Below, piece by piece: positions 50,296 to 58,573 of a stretch of DNA of 64,000 bases. The DNA comes from Microvirga subterranea. GTDB taxonomy: Bacteria; Pseudomonadota; Alphaproteobacteria; Rhizobiales; Beijerinckiaceae. Below the pieces are notes generated by a model that saw only the letters and a list, made by a program, of their open reading frames with translations, had not been told where the DNA came from and made no database searches. The stretch lies in contig NZ_QQBB01000006.1 in the NCBI RefSeq assembly GCF_003350535.1, forward strand, positions 248,001-312,000. Direction: 5' to 3'. Positions within the stretch are counted from its first letter, which is position 1. Each line of letters starts with the position of its first letter. A program made the translations under genes and the position numbers.

Positions 50296-51030
50296 ATGTC
50301 CGTGCAGGTCGCGACCCGAATAGACGATCAGGATTTCACATTCTCCGTCTGGCGGGGGACGATCCGCGCGGTCTTCTCGGCCCCGAAACAGGGCTCGCGC
50401 GCGGTCGAGATCCATGTGCAGTCCGACGACGGCAACCGCCGCTCGGTCATCGTGAAGCCGCTGATCTTCACGCGCACGGACGACACGGTGTCTCTCGTCT
50501 ATGCTCGCCCTGCCAGTGCCCGAAGCGGCGTTCTCGTCGGCCTCGTGAACCATACGACGGGCCGCTGGTGTTCGATGCCGCAGGGCATCGTGCCGATCCG
50601 CCTCAGGCCGTCCCTGCTCGTGGGCCTGATGCGCGACGTGCGGCGGATCACGATCCCGGGAGCGGCCATCCTGCTGACGGTGCTTGCGGCCGGCGGCCTG
50701 CACCTCGCCGAGAAAAGCCTGGAGGTGCTGACCTGGTCCCTCGTCGCCGGCGTGATCATGGCCCTGCTGTGGGCCTTCAACGAGCTGGCGAACTGGCAGG
50801 CGGAGGTCGCCGAGAGGCTCGTGGTGTCGCACACCGACGAGTTCCTGGCCGATTTGGCGATGATCGACGTGGAGGAAGCGCCTCCCGCCCTCGCGGACGG
50901 TGCCGGCCCGACGCGGATCCTGAAGGGTGAGCTCTGGACGTCGGATCTCGAAGCCGACGCGGCGGCGGAAAGGAACCGCGACGACCAAAGCCCCGAGGAC
51001 CGGCCCTATGGAGCGCTGCGGCTCCCCTAG
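50296..51030 (+). CDS. hypothetical membrane protein
   Basis: A 244-residue protein, family not recognised. The N-terminal about 110 residues look like beta strands of a soluble domain (QDFTFSVWRGTIRAVF; RSVIVKPLIFTRTDDTVSLV). Two membrane helices follow (ITIPGAAILLTVLAAGGLHL; LTWSLVAGVIMALLWAF) and then an acidic tail. GAGGG is 6 bases before GTG 50302, so the start may be that codon rather than ATG 50296. Confidence 0.75.
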   Translation: MSVQVATRIDDQDFTFSVWRGTIRAVFSAPKQGSRAVEIHVQSDDGNRRSVIVKPLIFTRTDDTVSLVYARPASARSGVLVGLVNHTTGRWCSMPQGIVPIRLRPSLLVGLMRDVRRITIPGAAILLTVLAAGGLHLAEKSLEVLTWSLVAGVIMALLWAFNELANWQAEVAERLVVSHTDEFLADLAMIDVEEAPPALADGAGPTRILKGELWTSDLEADAAAERNRDDQSPEDRPYGALRLP

Positions 51031-51092
51031 CAGGCGCGCAGGACGGCGACCTGCCCGTTCGCTCTATACCCCGCTCGCGGCAGGCGTTCTTT

Positions 51093-51108
51093 TGTTCACA
51101 AGTGAACA
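51093..51108. promoter_or_regulatory. 16-base perfect palindrome, probable operator
   Basis: TGTTCAC-AA-GTGAACA, two perfect 7-base arms and an AA centre, set in a short A/T-rich stretch. It lies 63 bases after the stop at 51030 and 205 bases before the frameshifted kinase. Looks like a dimeric repressor site; it is not the GTTC-N7-GTTC type of alphaproteobacterial LexA box. Confidence 0.45.
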
Positions 51109-51312
51109 GACGGCCCGTCCCATGAGGGTCTACAAATGCCGGCGCACCTGTGGTCAGTGGCGCGGCCCGCCCGGCGGGTTGTCGGTTCCGTCTCGATCTG
51201 GCGCGGGTGAGCCCGTGCGCTAGGTTCATACTGGTTTTCTTCCAGAGACCATAGGCAGCGGACATCATCGCCTGGCGGCAGGGCCGTTTCCGGCAAATTT
51301 GGATGGGGGCCA

Positions 51313-52837
51313 GTGCACGGCAATCTCAGAACGGCGCCTGCCGATTTCCTCGCCGGGGGCGGGGAGATGTCGGCCCTCATGCAGACCTTCGACTGGGGCG
51401 GCACGTCGATCGGTCCGATGGATCTTTGGCCCCAGAGCCTCCGGACCACGATCAGCATCATGCTGCGGTCCCCGATCCCCATGGTGCTCCTCTGGGGGGC
51501 GGACGGGATCATGATCTACAACGATGCCTACACGGTGTTTGCGGGCGGACGGCATCCGCGCCTTCTCGGGTCCAAGGTTCTCGAAGGCTGGGCGGAGGTC
51601 GCGGATTTCAACGCCAACGTGATGCGGGTCGGAATGGCGGGCGGCACGCTCTCCTATCGCGACCAGGAGCTGACGCTCCACCGGCACGGCGCGCCCGAGC
51701 AGGTATGGATGAACCTGGACTACAGCCCCGTCATCGACGAGACGGGCAAGCCGGGCGGCGTTCTGGCCATCGTGGTGGAGACGACCGAGCGCATCCTGGC
51801 CGAGCGCCGGATCGCGGCCGAGAAGGATCGCCTGCGAGAGCTGTTCCACCAGGCTCCCGGCTTCATGGTTATCTACAGCGGTCCAGACCATGTCTTCGAA
51901 CTCGTGAACGAGGCCTATTATCAGCTGGTCGGGCGCCGGGAGGTCGTCGGCAGGCCGCTTCTCGAGGCGCTGCCGGAGCTTGCGGAACAGGGCTACGACA
52001 CGTTGCTCGACGAGGTCTACCGGACGCGGCAGCCCTTCGTCGGCCGAAGCCTCCCGGTATACCTGCTGCGCGATCCGTCGAAGGAGCCCGAGCAGCGTTT
52101 CGTCGACTTTTGTCTACCAGCCGATCTTCGACAGGGAAGGGCAGGTCACGGGAGTGTTTGCCGAGGGCAGCGACGTCACCGAGCGGGTTCGCTCCGAGGA
52201 GCATCAGCGGCTTCTGCTCAACGAGCTCAATCACCGCGTCAAGAACACGCTGACGACGGTGCAGTCCATCGTGTCGCAGACCCTGCGAACGGCGGGTTCG
52301 ACGGCGGCCGCGCAGGAGGCGATCGAGGCGCGTCTGTTCGCGCTCTCGCGGGCGCATGACGTCCTAACGCGGGAGAACTGGGACGGCGCCTGGATCGGAG
52401 AGGTGGTCGCCCAGGCGATCTCGCCCTTCCAGGCAGCCGGACAAAAGCGCATTCACGGCCAGGGGACCGAAGTCCGTTTGCCTCCCAATGTGGCCCTGGC
52501 TCTCGCCATGGCGCTCCAGGAGCTGGCCACCAATGCAGTCAAGTACGGGGCTCTGTCGAATGGGACCGGTCAGGTTAGCATCTCCTGGACGGTCGACCGG
52601 GCACGGGACATCCCGCACCTCGTCCTGACATGGGAGGAGAGCGGCGGGCCACCCGTCACGCCACCAGCCCGCCGCGGGTTCGGCACGCGGCTCGTCGAGC
52701 GCAGCCTCGCCCAAGGGCGGATGGCCGGCAACGCCAGAATCTCTTTCGCCTCAACCGGCGTCGTTTGCACCATCGCCGCGCCGCTCGGCGCCGCGGTTGG
52801 GGAGAGCATGCCCTGGAGCCCGGGCGCTCCTTCCTGA
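51313..52837 (+). pseudogene. PAS-PAS-HWE sensor histidine kinase interrupted by a frameshift
   Basis: Two overlapping frames together encode one kinase of about 508 residues. The first (GTG 51313, through about 52111) has two PAS domains (MQTFDWGGTSIGPMDLWPQS; LFHQAPGFMVIYSGPDHVF). The second (about 52108-52837) continues FVYQPIFDREGQVTGVFAEG, then the HWE kinase core with phospho-His in LNELNHRVKNTLTTVQSIV, HATPase motif ELATNAVKYGALS, and GFGTRLVERSL. The break is at TTTT 52108-52111: one T too many moves QRFVDF into a wrong frame that runs 250 bases to a stop at 52359. It may be a true mutation, phase variation in a T-run, or a sequencing error. Both halves look otherwise intact, so if real the change is recent. 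Confidence 0.85.
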
Positions 52838-52986
52838 CCAAAGGCGATGAACTAGACGGGCCATCCACCCGTGCGGCCTTGATCGTGATCAAATCTCCCG
52901 GCCGAGAGGCTGATATGCTGGGGGCAAGCTCATGGAGGCTGTGCGGCAGGCGCTCGGCGATTCTCCGGACAGGAATGGAGCAGCGC

Positions 52987-53193
52987 ATGATCGGCTGGAT
53001 CGTCCGCGTCCTGATGATCGTCGCCGGTGGGGTGGCGGGCTGGATTATCGCGAAGGATGCGCCGAACTTCGGCGTCGTTCAGATGATAGTGGCCCTCTTT
53101 CTGCTCACGCTCGTGGTGGCGGTGTTCGCATTCTGGCCGGCCCGCTGGACGATCCGGCTCAATCGTTCGCAGAAGTCTCGATCAGGAACCTAG
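52987..53193 (+). CDS. small two-helix membrane protein
   Basis: A 68-residue protein with two hydrophobic segments (WIVRVLMIVAGGVAGWIIA; MIVALFLLTLVVAVFAFW) and a short basic tail. GGAG lies 6 bases before ATG 52987, which favours this start over ATG 52975 and longer forms. No family recognised. Confidence 0.6.
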   Translation: MIGWIVRVLMIVAGGVAGWIIAKDAPNFGVVQMIVALFLLTLVVAVFAFWPARWTIRLNRSQKSRSGT

Positions 53194-53255
53194 GATAGCT
53201 TGCCTGTGGAGGCCGACCTATGGGCCGTCTTGAAGCCATGTGACCGGAGGTTTCC

Positions 53256-53801
53256 ATGAAATGCGCCCTTCGCGACGAAATCCTCGCCGTCCTTTCCGGT
53301 GCGAACGACATGACCATCGCCACGATCCGCAGCGACGGCTATCCGCAGGCGACGACGGTCAGCTATGCCAACGACGACCTGACGCTCTATTTCGGGTGCG
53401 GCAGCGACTCCCAGAAAGCGCGAAACCTGGCGCGCAACGGCAAGGTGTCGCTCACGATCAATCTGCCCTATGCGAGCTGGAGCGAGATCCGCGGGCTGTC
53501 CCTCGGCGGCCGAGCCGAGCAGGTGAGAGACCCGCGGGAGGTCGAGCAGGCGGCCCAATTCCTGGCCCGCAAGTTCCCCGAGGCGGTTGCGGAGTTCGCC
53601 TCCGAAGGGCTGGAGGGCATTTCCTTCTTCCGGATCCGGCCGGAGGTGATTTCCCTGCTCGACTACCGCAAGGGCTTCGGCCACACGGACCTGATCCAGG
53701 AGTTCGGCCAGGACGAGGCCTTGGATGTGGTCGAGGAGGCGGACGAGGAGTCCTTTCCGGCCAGCGATCCGCCTGCCTGGACGCGCACCACCACCCGATA
53801 G
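53256..53801 (+). CDS. pyridoxamine 5'-phosphate oxidase-like FMN-binding protein
   Basis: A 181-residue split-barrel protein. The N-terminal MTIATIRSDGYPQATTVSYA, YFGCGSDSQKARNLARNGKV and VSLTIN are typical of the PNPOx-like/F420-or-FMN-binding family. The catalytic residues for true pyridoxine oxidation are not recognised, so it is probably a general FMN- or haem-binding reductase. GGAGG lies 6 bases before ATG 53256. Monocistronic; it converges with the histidine kinase. Confidence 0.9.
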   Translation: MKCALRDEILAVLSGANDMTIATIRSDGYPQATTVSYANDDLTLYFGCGSDSQKARNLARNGKVSLTINLPYASWSEIRGLSLGGRAEQVRDPREVEQAAQFLARKFPEAVAEFASEGLEGISFFRIRPEVISLLDYRKGFGHTDLIQEFGQDEALDVVEEADEESFPASDPPAWTRTTTR

Positions 53802-53836
53802 GGCATGATGGCCGGTGAGGCATTCATGCGCGGCGC

Positions 53837-55231
53837 CTACGGGTCCTCCGCGGTCCGGCCCCGGGTCCCTGCGATGGGAGACATCGCGTCAGCAGGCGCA
53901 TGGCCCTGACGTTCCCGTGTCGAGGCGATCGGAAGCACGACCTGGGCGACGAGCCCGCTTCCGTCCTCCCTGTTGCGGAGTCGGACCTGCGCGTCGATCC
54001 GGGCCGCGAGGGCCTTGACGATGGAAAGCCCGAGTCCGGTTCCTTCGTGCTCCGTGTTCGCGCGAACGAAAGGATCGAACACCCGTGGGAGCATGTCGAC
54101 GGGGATTCCCGGTCCGGTATCGGCGATCTCGATCGTCGCGTGTCGATCGTCGGACCGGACGGAAATGCCGACCCTCCCGCCGGGCGGCGTGTAGCGGATC
54201 GCGTTGTCGAGCAGGTTCGAGAGCAGCATCGTGAGGTCGTCCCGCCCGGCCTTGATCGGGATCCTCGGAATCCAGGCGGCCGTCAGCGTGATGCCCTTGC
54301 TCTCCGCCAGCGGAACCACCCCGGCGACGGCCTCCCGCACCGCCTCGATCAGACAAGATGGGTGATGCGCTTCCATCGGCGCCAGGGATTCCGCGCGCGC
54401 GAGCGCGAGCAGCTGTCCCGTCAGCGTGGACATGCGACGAAGCCCGATCTCCATCTCCTCCAGGACTTCGGCGGCCTCGGCGCCTCCCGACACCTGACGC
54501 AGGTTGCGCAGCTGGATCCTCAGCGCTGTGAGGGGAGTGCGCAGCTGATGCGCCGCATTGGAGACGAAGCGCCGTTGCGCGGCGAGCGCATCCCCGGCGC
54601 GTGCGAATGCGGCGTTCATGGCGCCGACGAGGGGAACGATTTCGCGAGGCACATCCGGTGCGGCGAGCGGTTGCGTGCTGTCGGGCCGGCGTGCGAGCAG
54701 CTGGTCCGCAAGTCCGTCGACCGGGTCGAGAACGCGGCCGACGAGCCACCGTACCAGAAGCCATGACATGGGAATGAGAAGAAATGTCGTGATGATCGCC
54801 GGCAGGGCAGCCTTGAGGGCGAGCGCCCGGCGCACGACGGCCTGCTGGGAAACCTGAACGGTGCCGTCGTCCAGGACCCAGGTGTAGCTGCGCCACCGCT
54901 CCGTCGGGGTGTCGAAGGTCGAGAACCCGGTCTTCGCCTGGCGGGGAAGGTCATACCCTGGAGGAAAGGATTTCAGCAGGCGGCCATCCGCGTCCCAGGC
55001 CTGGACGACGATGGCATCGGAGGCGTCGAGCGGCGGCGCCGGCATCTGCGCGAGGTCGTCGACCGAGCCCACGACGTCAAGGGCGACCTCTCGCATCTGG
55101 TCGTCGAGGAAATTGTCCGGATCCTGCTGGGCCGCGATGTAGGCTCCCAGGCCGCCGAGCGCGCCGAACAGGATCAGCAGCGCTGTGAACCAGACCGTCA
55201 GGCGCGCCCGAAGCGAGTTGCGGCGCTTCAT
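53837..55231 (-). CDS. sensor histidine kinase of a two-component system (QseC/PmrB-type)
   Basis: A 464-residue kinase. TM1 (about 12-32) and TM2 (about 142-162) flank a periplasmic domain of about 110 residues. HAMP, HisKA with RRFVSNAAHQLRTPLTALRI (phospho-His about 247) and HATPase (LLSNLLDNAIRYTPPGG; EGTGLGLSIVKALA) follow. Its ATG overlaps the regulator's stop by 4 bases (ATGA), so the pair is translationally coupled. The layout is that of QseC/PmrB/TctE kinases, which sense metals, cationic peptides or carboxylates; the ligand is unknown here. Confidence 0.95.
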   Translation of the reverse strand: MKRRNSLRARLTVWFTALLILFGALGGLGAYIAAQQDPDNFLDDQMREVALDVVGSVDDLAQMPAPPLDASDAIVVQAWDADGRLLKSFPPGYDLPRQAKTGFSTFDTPTERWRSYTWVLDDGTVQVSQQAVVRRALALKAALPAIITTFLLIPMSWLLVRWLVGRVLDPVDGLADQLLARRPDSTQPLAAPDVPREIVPLVGAMNAAFARAGDALAAQRRFVSNAAHQLRTPLTALRIQLRNLRQVSGGAEAAEVLEEMEIGLRRMSTLTGQLLALARAESLAPMEAHHPSCLIEAVREAVAGVVPLAESKGITLTAAWIPRIPIKAGRDDLTMLLSNLLDNAIRYTPPGGRVGISVRSDDRHATIEIADTGPGIPVDMLPRVFDPFVRANTEHEGTGLGLSIVKALAARIDAQVRLRNREDGSGLVAQVVLPIASTRERQGHAPADAMSPIAGTRGRTAEDP

Positions 55232-55884
55232 TTCAAAACCATCCAGCCCACGCCGCGGATGTTGCGGATGATGTCGTTGTCGAACTTGCGGCGAATGTAG
55301 TGAATGAGCACGTCGACGGCGTTGCTCTCGACCTCCTCGCCCCAGCCGTAGAGGCTGTCCTCCAGCTGCTTGCGCGACAGGATGGCGCCGGGACGCTCGA
55401 GCAGGGCCTGCAGGAGGGCGAACTCCCGCGCCGGCAGGCAGTGCGTCGTCCCCTTGTACGTCACCTGATGGGCCGCAAGATCGAGCTCGATCTCCGACGA
55501 CCGGATCCGTGAGGTGGCGTGCCCGGCGTGACGGCGGACGATGGCCCTGATCCTGGCCGCCAGCTCGTCGACGTCGAACGGCTTCACCACGAAGTCGTCG
55601 GCGCCGAGATCGAGCCCCGCCACGCGCGTCTCGACGTCGTCGTGCGCCGTGACGATCAGCACGGGCGTGCCGTCCTTGCGCCGCCGCATGTCCTTGAGGA
55701 CGTCCAGGCCCTCCTTGTCCGGAAGGCCCAGGTCGAGCAGCACGATCGAATAGGGCGTCGTGCCGAGGGCTTCGAGGGCGTCGGTGCCCGTCTGGGTCCA
55801 GTCGATTGTGATTCCCGTCCCGTCGAAGACCCGGGTCAGGCTACGCCCTATAAGAGGATCGTCTTCGACCAGAAGCGCCCGCAT
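55228..55884 (-). CDS. OmpR-family response regulator
   Basis: A 218-residue regulator starting at ATG 55884 (MRALLVEDDPLIGRSLTRV). The receiver has the acidic pocket VEDD, phospho-Asp in SIVLLDLGLPDKEG (about 51), and Lys in FVVKPFDVDEL. The C-terminal winged helix (PAREFALLQALLERPGAILS; VESNAVDVLIHYIRRKF) binds DNA. It is the first gene of the operon with the sensor kinase and is transcribed divergently from the His-rich secreted peptide at 56054, which may be its target. Confidence 0.95.
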   Translation of the reverse strand: MRALLVEDDPLIGRSLTRVFDGTGITIDWTQTGTDALEALGTTPYSIVLLDLGLPDKEGLDVLKDMRRRKDGTPVLIVTAHDDVETRVAGLDLGADDFVVKPFDVDELAARIRAIVRRHAGHATSRIRSSEIELDLAAHQVTYKGTTHCLPAREFALLQALLERPGAILSRKQLEDSLYGWGEEVESNAVDVLIHYIRRKFDNDIIRNIRGVGWMVLK

Positions 55885-56053
55885 GACGGCCGTCCTCGCT
55901 GCGAGGACGAGTTCACTCCCGTCGCGACCGTCGTTCAACCGCGCATTTTGCCACCTTCGTTCGGATGACGGGCGTCCTCATTCTGTCCTAAGTCGCCTCC
56001 CGTACCATCGTGGCCAGGTACCGACGGGTGCCATCATGCGAAGGAGAAGTGCG

Positions 56054-56311
56054 ATGAAGAAGTTTCTGATAGCCACTTCGGCCTTGGTCTGCCTCATGGG
56101 CGCTCCTCTCGCCGCCCAGGCGGCCACGTCTTCCTCCCAGTCATCGTCCGAAATGCCCAAGGCTTCCAAGCACGCGACGGTGAGACACCATACTGCCCAG
56201 CGTCACACGACCCCGCGGCATCATACGGCGATGAACAAGAAGAATGTGAGCTGCCCTCCCGGCTCGGAGAACCCGGCGTGCCAGCCGTCTTCGACGGGGG
56301 CGATCCGCTGA
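56054..56311 (+). CDS. small exported histidine-rich peptide
   Basis: An 85-residue protein. The signal peptide MKKFLIATSALVCLMGAPLA is cleaved near AQA-A. The mature part is short and unstructured with many histidines (KHATVRHHTAQRHTTPRHHT) and two cysteines (CPPGSENPAC) near the end. AAGGAG is 7 bases before ATG 56054. Histidine content suggests metal or heme binding. Divergent from the two-component operon with about 170 bases between. Confidence 0.7.
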   Translation: MKKFLIATSALVCLMGAPLAAQAATSSSQSSSEMPKASKHATVRHHTAQRHTTPRHHTAMNKKNVSCPPGSENPACQPSSTGAIR

Positions 56312-56374
56312 GGCCCGAGCTTCGGGCCGAAACAGGCAGTGCCTTGAAGGGCTGACTGATCTGTTGGAAGGAAG

Positions 56375-56403
56375 ATCCGGCGCCGCTCCATGCGGCGCCG
56401 GAT
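56375..56403. terminator. hairpin between convergent peptide and DoxX genes
   Basis: ATCCGGCGCCGC (56375-56386) and GCGGCGCCGGAT (56392-56403), perfect 12-base stem with a 5-base loop. It sits between the His-rich peptide stop (56311) and the DoxX stop (56411), without a long T-run on either side. Confidence 0.6.
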
Positions 56404-56410
56404 GCCCGCG

Positions 56411-56869
56411 TCAGGCGCGGGCGGCTTCCCGCGTGGAGGTCAAGCCGCGGGGAGCGGTCGGGCGCGCCAGGATCGCCGGTAGGCTGAACCGGCCCGCGCC
56501 GCTGACGAAGTAGAACAGCAGCCCGCCCATGATGGCGAGGTTCTTGAAGAACTGGGTCTGCTGCGCGGCTTGCGCCTCCGCCGGGAAGGTCCAGAACGCG
56601 TGGCTGATCATGCTGGCCACGAGGGTGAAGCCTATGAGGAGCAGGGCGGTCACGCGCGGCGCGACGCCGAGAATCAGCGCCACCGGACCGAGGATCTCGG
56701 CCGCGACGGCGAGCATGGCCAGGAGGTCCGGATAGGGCAGCCCCTTGCCGGCCAGCATGGCCGCAAAACCGGACAGGCCGGACAGCTTGCTCAAGCCTGC
56801 GGGCAGGAAAAGGCCTGCGACGGCAAGGCGGGCGGCCAGAAGCGCCACGTCGTTCGTGCGGTTGATCAT
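56411..56869 (-). CDS. DoxX family membrane protein
   Basis: A 152-residue, four-helix membrane protein. The N-terminal AARLAVAGLFLPAGLSKLSG and MLAVAAEILGPVALILGVAP, then TALLLIGFTLVASMISHAFW and KNLAIMGGLLFYFVSGAGRF, follow the DoxX pattern. The family is of varied function: thiosulfate:quinone oxidoreductase subunit, and a superoxide-linked membrane complex in mycobacteria. GGAGA lies before ATG 56869. Monocistronic. Confidence 0.93.
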   Translation of the reverse strand: MINRTNDVALLAARLAVAGLFLPAGLSKLSGLSGFAAMLAGKGLPYPDLLAMLAVAAEILGPVALILGVAPRVTALLLIGFTLVASMISHAFWTFPAEAQAAQQTQFFKNLAIMGGLLFYFVSGAGRFSLPAILARPTAPRGLTSTREAARA

Positions 56870-57138
56870 GAGGTCTCCATGTCGTGTGATCTCAGGGAAG
56901 GACGCCCCCAGGGGACGATCATCGATGCTGCGATGCAGCGAGGCGCGTCCTGCCTAGCCCGGCGGCTGCGGGCGAGGGGAGACACGTTTGCGTGAGATGA
57001 GCGCCCGAGCTGCGGGATATGCCTTTGCATGTGTGCAAGCAAAGCGGACGCCGCGCCGTCTTCCTCGGCTACGGCGTGACGCTCCCGGCCGATGAGCGCC
57101 TGACGGCTGACATGTCGCGTTCTGACGGAGCGCGTGTC

Positions 57139-57621
57139 CTATTCCTGCGCCGGTCGTTCCAGGTTGCGGGGCTGGACGCGCACGCGGCCCGTCCCACCCT
57201 CCGGGCTCGCGGGCACCGTGTCAGCCCTCGCCGGCGTCATGTCGGGCGATCCGGCGAGATCGCCGTCCGCTCGCGTGCCGGTCATTCCTTCGACAGCGGG
57301 CTCCTGCCATCCTTCCGCCCGCCAGGCGGTCTGCTGCTCGTCGAGATCCAGCACGCCCTCCTGGTCCAGGATTTCCACGGCCCGTCGGACGACGGCGCCG
57401 TCGCATTTCACGATCACCACGGATCCGCCGCGCAGCACGCCCTCCGCGTAGGCATGGGCGTCGGCGCGCGACACGCCCAGATCCTCCAGAAGCGGCGCGA
57501 GGTTGTGCGGGGTCGACCAGATGTCGATGTCGTCGCGGGGGATGCCGGCCTGCGCCAGGCGGTTCGCCGCGTCTTCCGCGTGCTGCGCGCTGTGGAAGAG
57601 CGAGGTGACGGTCTTGGTCAT
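57139..57621 (-). CDS. YflT/GSP17M-like stress protein without DUF2382
   Basis: A 160-residue protein. TKTVTSLFHSAQHAEDAANR, AGIPRDDIDIW, DAHAYAEGVLRGGSVVIVK and VEILDQEGVLDLDEQQTAWR align with the N-terminal half of the YsnF-type protein at 37209. The glycine-zipper stretch and the DUF2382 half are missing. The C-terminal 40 residues are polar and low in complexity. GGAGG is 8 bases before ATG 57621. Upstream codons in this frame continue to 58875 but have no support. Confidence 0.8.
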   Translation of the reverse strand: MTKTVTSLFHSAQHAEDAANRLAQAGIPRDDIDIWSTPHNLAPLLEDLGVSRADAHAYAEGVLRGGSVVIVKCDGAVVRRAVEILDQEGVLDLDEQQTAWRAEGWQEPAVEGMTGTRADGDLAGSPDMTPARADTVPASPEGGTGRVRVQPRNLERPAQE

Positions 57622-57808
57622 CGGATCGACCTCCTGCAAGCTGCAAGGCCGTGCGCTGAGACGGTGCCACTCTACCACGTCGCCCGTGGCTTCACCATGT
57701 GCCGGGACTTGACCGGCGATACGGCGCCGTCCGCGATGGGAGCCCCGCGGGTGACGCCCAGCACCGCATGAGATAGCCTGGGAATCACTGGCCGATTGGG
57801 AGGACGAC

Positions 57809-58045
57809 ATGTCGAGATCACCGGGAGGGCGCCGTCCGAGCGATCCTCTGAAGGCAGCCGAAGCGGCCTTCAGGAAGGCAACCACCAAGCCGGCCGAGGG
57901 GCCGCCCAAGGCCCCGGTCATTCCCGGCGTGAAGGAGACGGTGACCCTGCGCATCGACCAGGAGGTGCTGGAATACTTCCAGCAGGATGGTCCGGGATGG
58001 CAGGACCGCATCAATGACGCTCTGCGCAAGGCGGCCGGCAAGTGA
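57809..58045 (+). CDS. brnA: orphan BrnA-type antitoxin
   Basis: A 78-residue protein. The C-terminal ribbon-helix-helix-like stretch VTLRIDQEVLEYFQQDGPGW and QDRINDALRKAAGK are the signature of BrnA antitoxins. The partner toxin gene brnT, normally directly upstream, is absent: the 187 bases before ATG 57809 lead to the divergent YflT-like gene. It may regulate other genes or neutralise an unlinked toxin. GGGAGGA precedes the ATG. It overlaps the MliC-like gene by 4 bases (GTGA). Confidence 0.87.
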   Translation: MSRSPGGRRPSDPLKAAEAAFRKATTKPAEGPPKAPVIPGVKETVTLRIDQEVLEYFQQDGPGWQDRINDALRKAAGK

Positions 58046-58383
58046 GGAGCGGTTCCGCGGTCTGCACCGTTCGGGTCCTGGGCGCGGTGCTCCTGGCCGC
58101 GCATGTCCTGGTCATTGCGGGCGCCGAGGCCGCCGGTCCCAAGCCGGTCCGCTACACCTGCGCGGACGGCACGACGCTTCAGGCCACGTTCTCGCCACCG
58201 GGCGCCACGGCCGGGTCGGTCAGGCTGGTCTATGCGGAATCCGTGCCTGAAGCGACGCTCCCGCAGGTCATCTCCGCCGATGGTGGACGGTACGCGCAGG
58301 GCGGCGTGGAGTTCTGGATCAAGGGGAGCAATGCGACCCTCACGAGGGCGGGGCGATCCACGACCTGCCGGGCCGGCCTGTAG
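58042..58383 (+). CDS. MliC-family lysozyme inhibitor, periplasmic form
   Basis: A 113-residue protein starting at GTG 58042 inside the brnA stop. The signal peptide VRVLGAVLLAAHVLVIAGAEA has no lipobox cysteine, so the product is soluble in the periplasm (PliC-like). The mature part has VRYTCADGTTLQATFSPPG, then YAQGGVEFWIKGSNATL, the MliC/PliC fold, with the two cysteines (YTC, TTC) able to form the family's disulphide. Members block C-type lysozymes. Being translationally coupled to an antitoxin gene is unexpected. Confidence 0.85.
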   Translation: MRSGSAVCTVRVLGAVLLAAHVLVIAGAEAAGPKPVRYTCADGTTLQATFSPPGATAGSVRLVYAESVPEATLPQVISADGGRYAQGGVEFWIKGSNATLTRAGRSTTCRAGL

Positions 58384-58573
58384 CGGGACCGGCCTGATCG
58401 ACGCCGCGGTTCCTGCCATGGGGCGAACGAATTCGCTTCCGAATAACGTATCTTTTGCCTGTCCACCCGACAAATGTCTGTATGCATCCTGGGCTTTTTT
58501 GGGAGACCCGCCGCCGTCTCTGATGCATAAGAGTTCACGCGCCGCTGCCCGATGAACCATTCCGACGATTGCT

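Noticed and set aside
51086-51108. A LexA box near the palindrome (GTTC copies at 51086 and 51094).
   Set aside because: Spacing between GTTC copies is 4 bases, not the 7 of the alphaproteobacterial GTTC-N7-GTTC site, and no SOS gene follows.
57025-57038. TTGCA-TGTG-TGCAA inverted repeat upstream of DoxX.
   Set aside because: Short arms, about 155 bases from the DoxX start and without clear promoter context; too weak to list as a site.
57622-57808. A brnT toxin gene upstream of brnA.
   Set aside because: The gap is only 187 bases, has no BrnT-like reading frame and contains the promoter region of a divergent gene.
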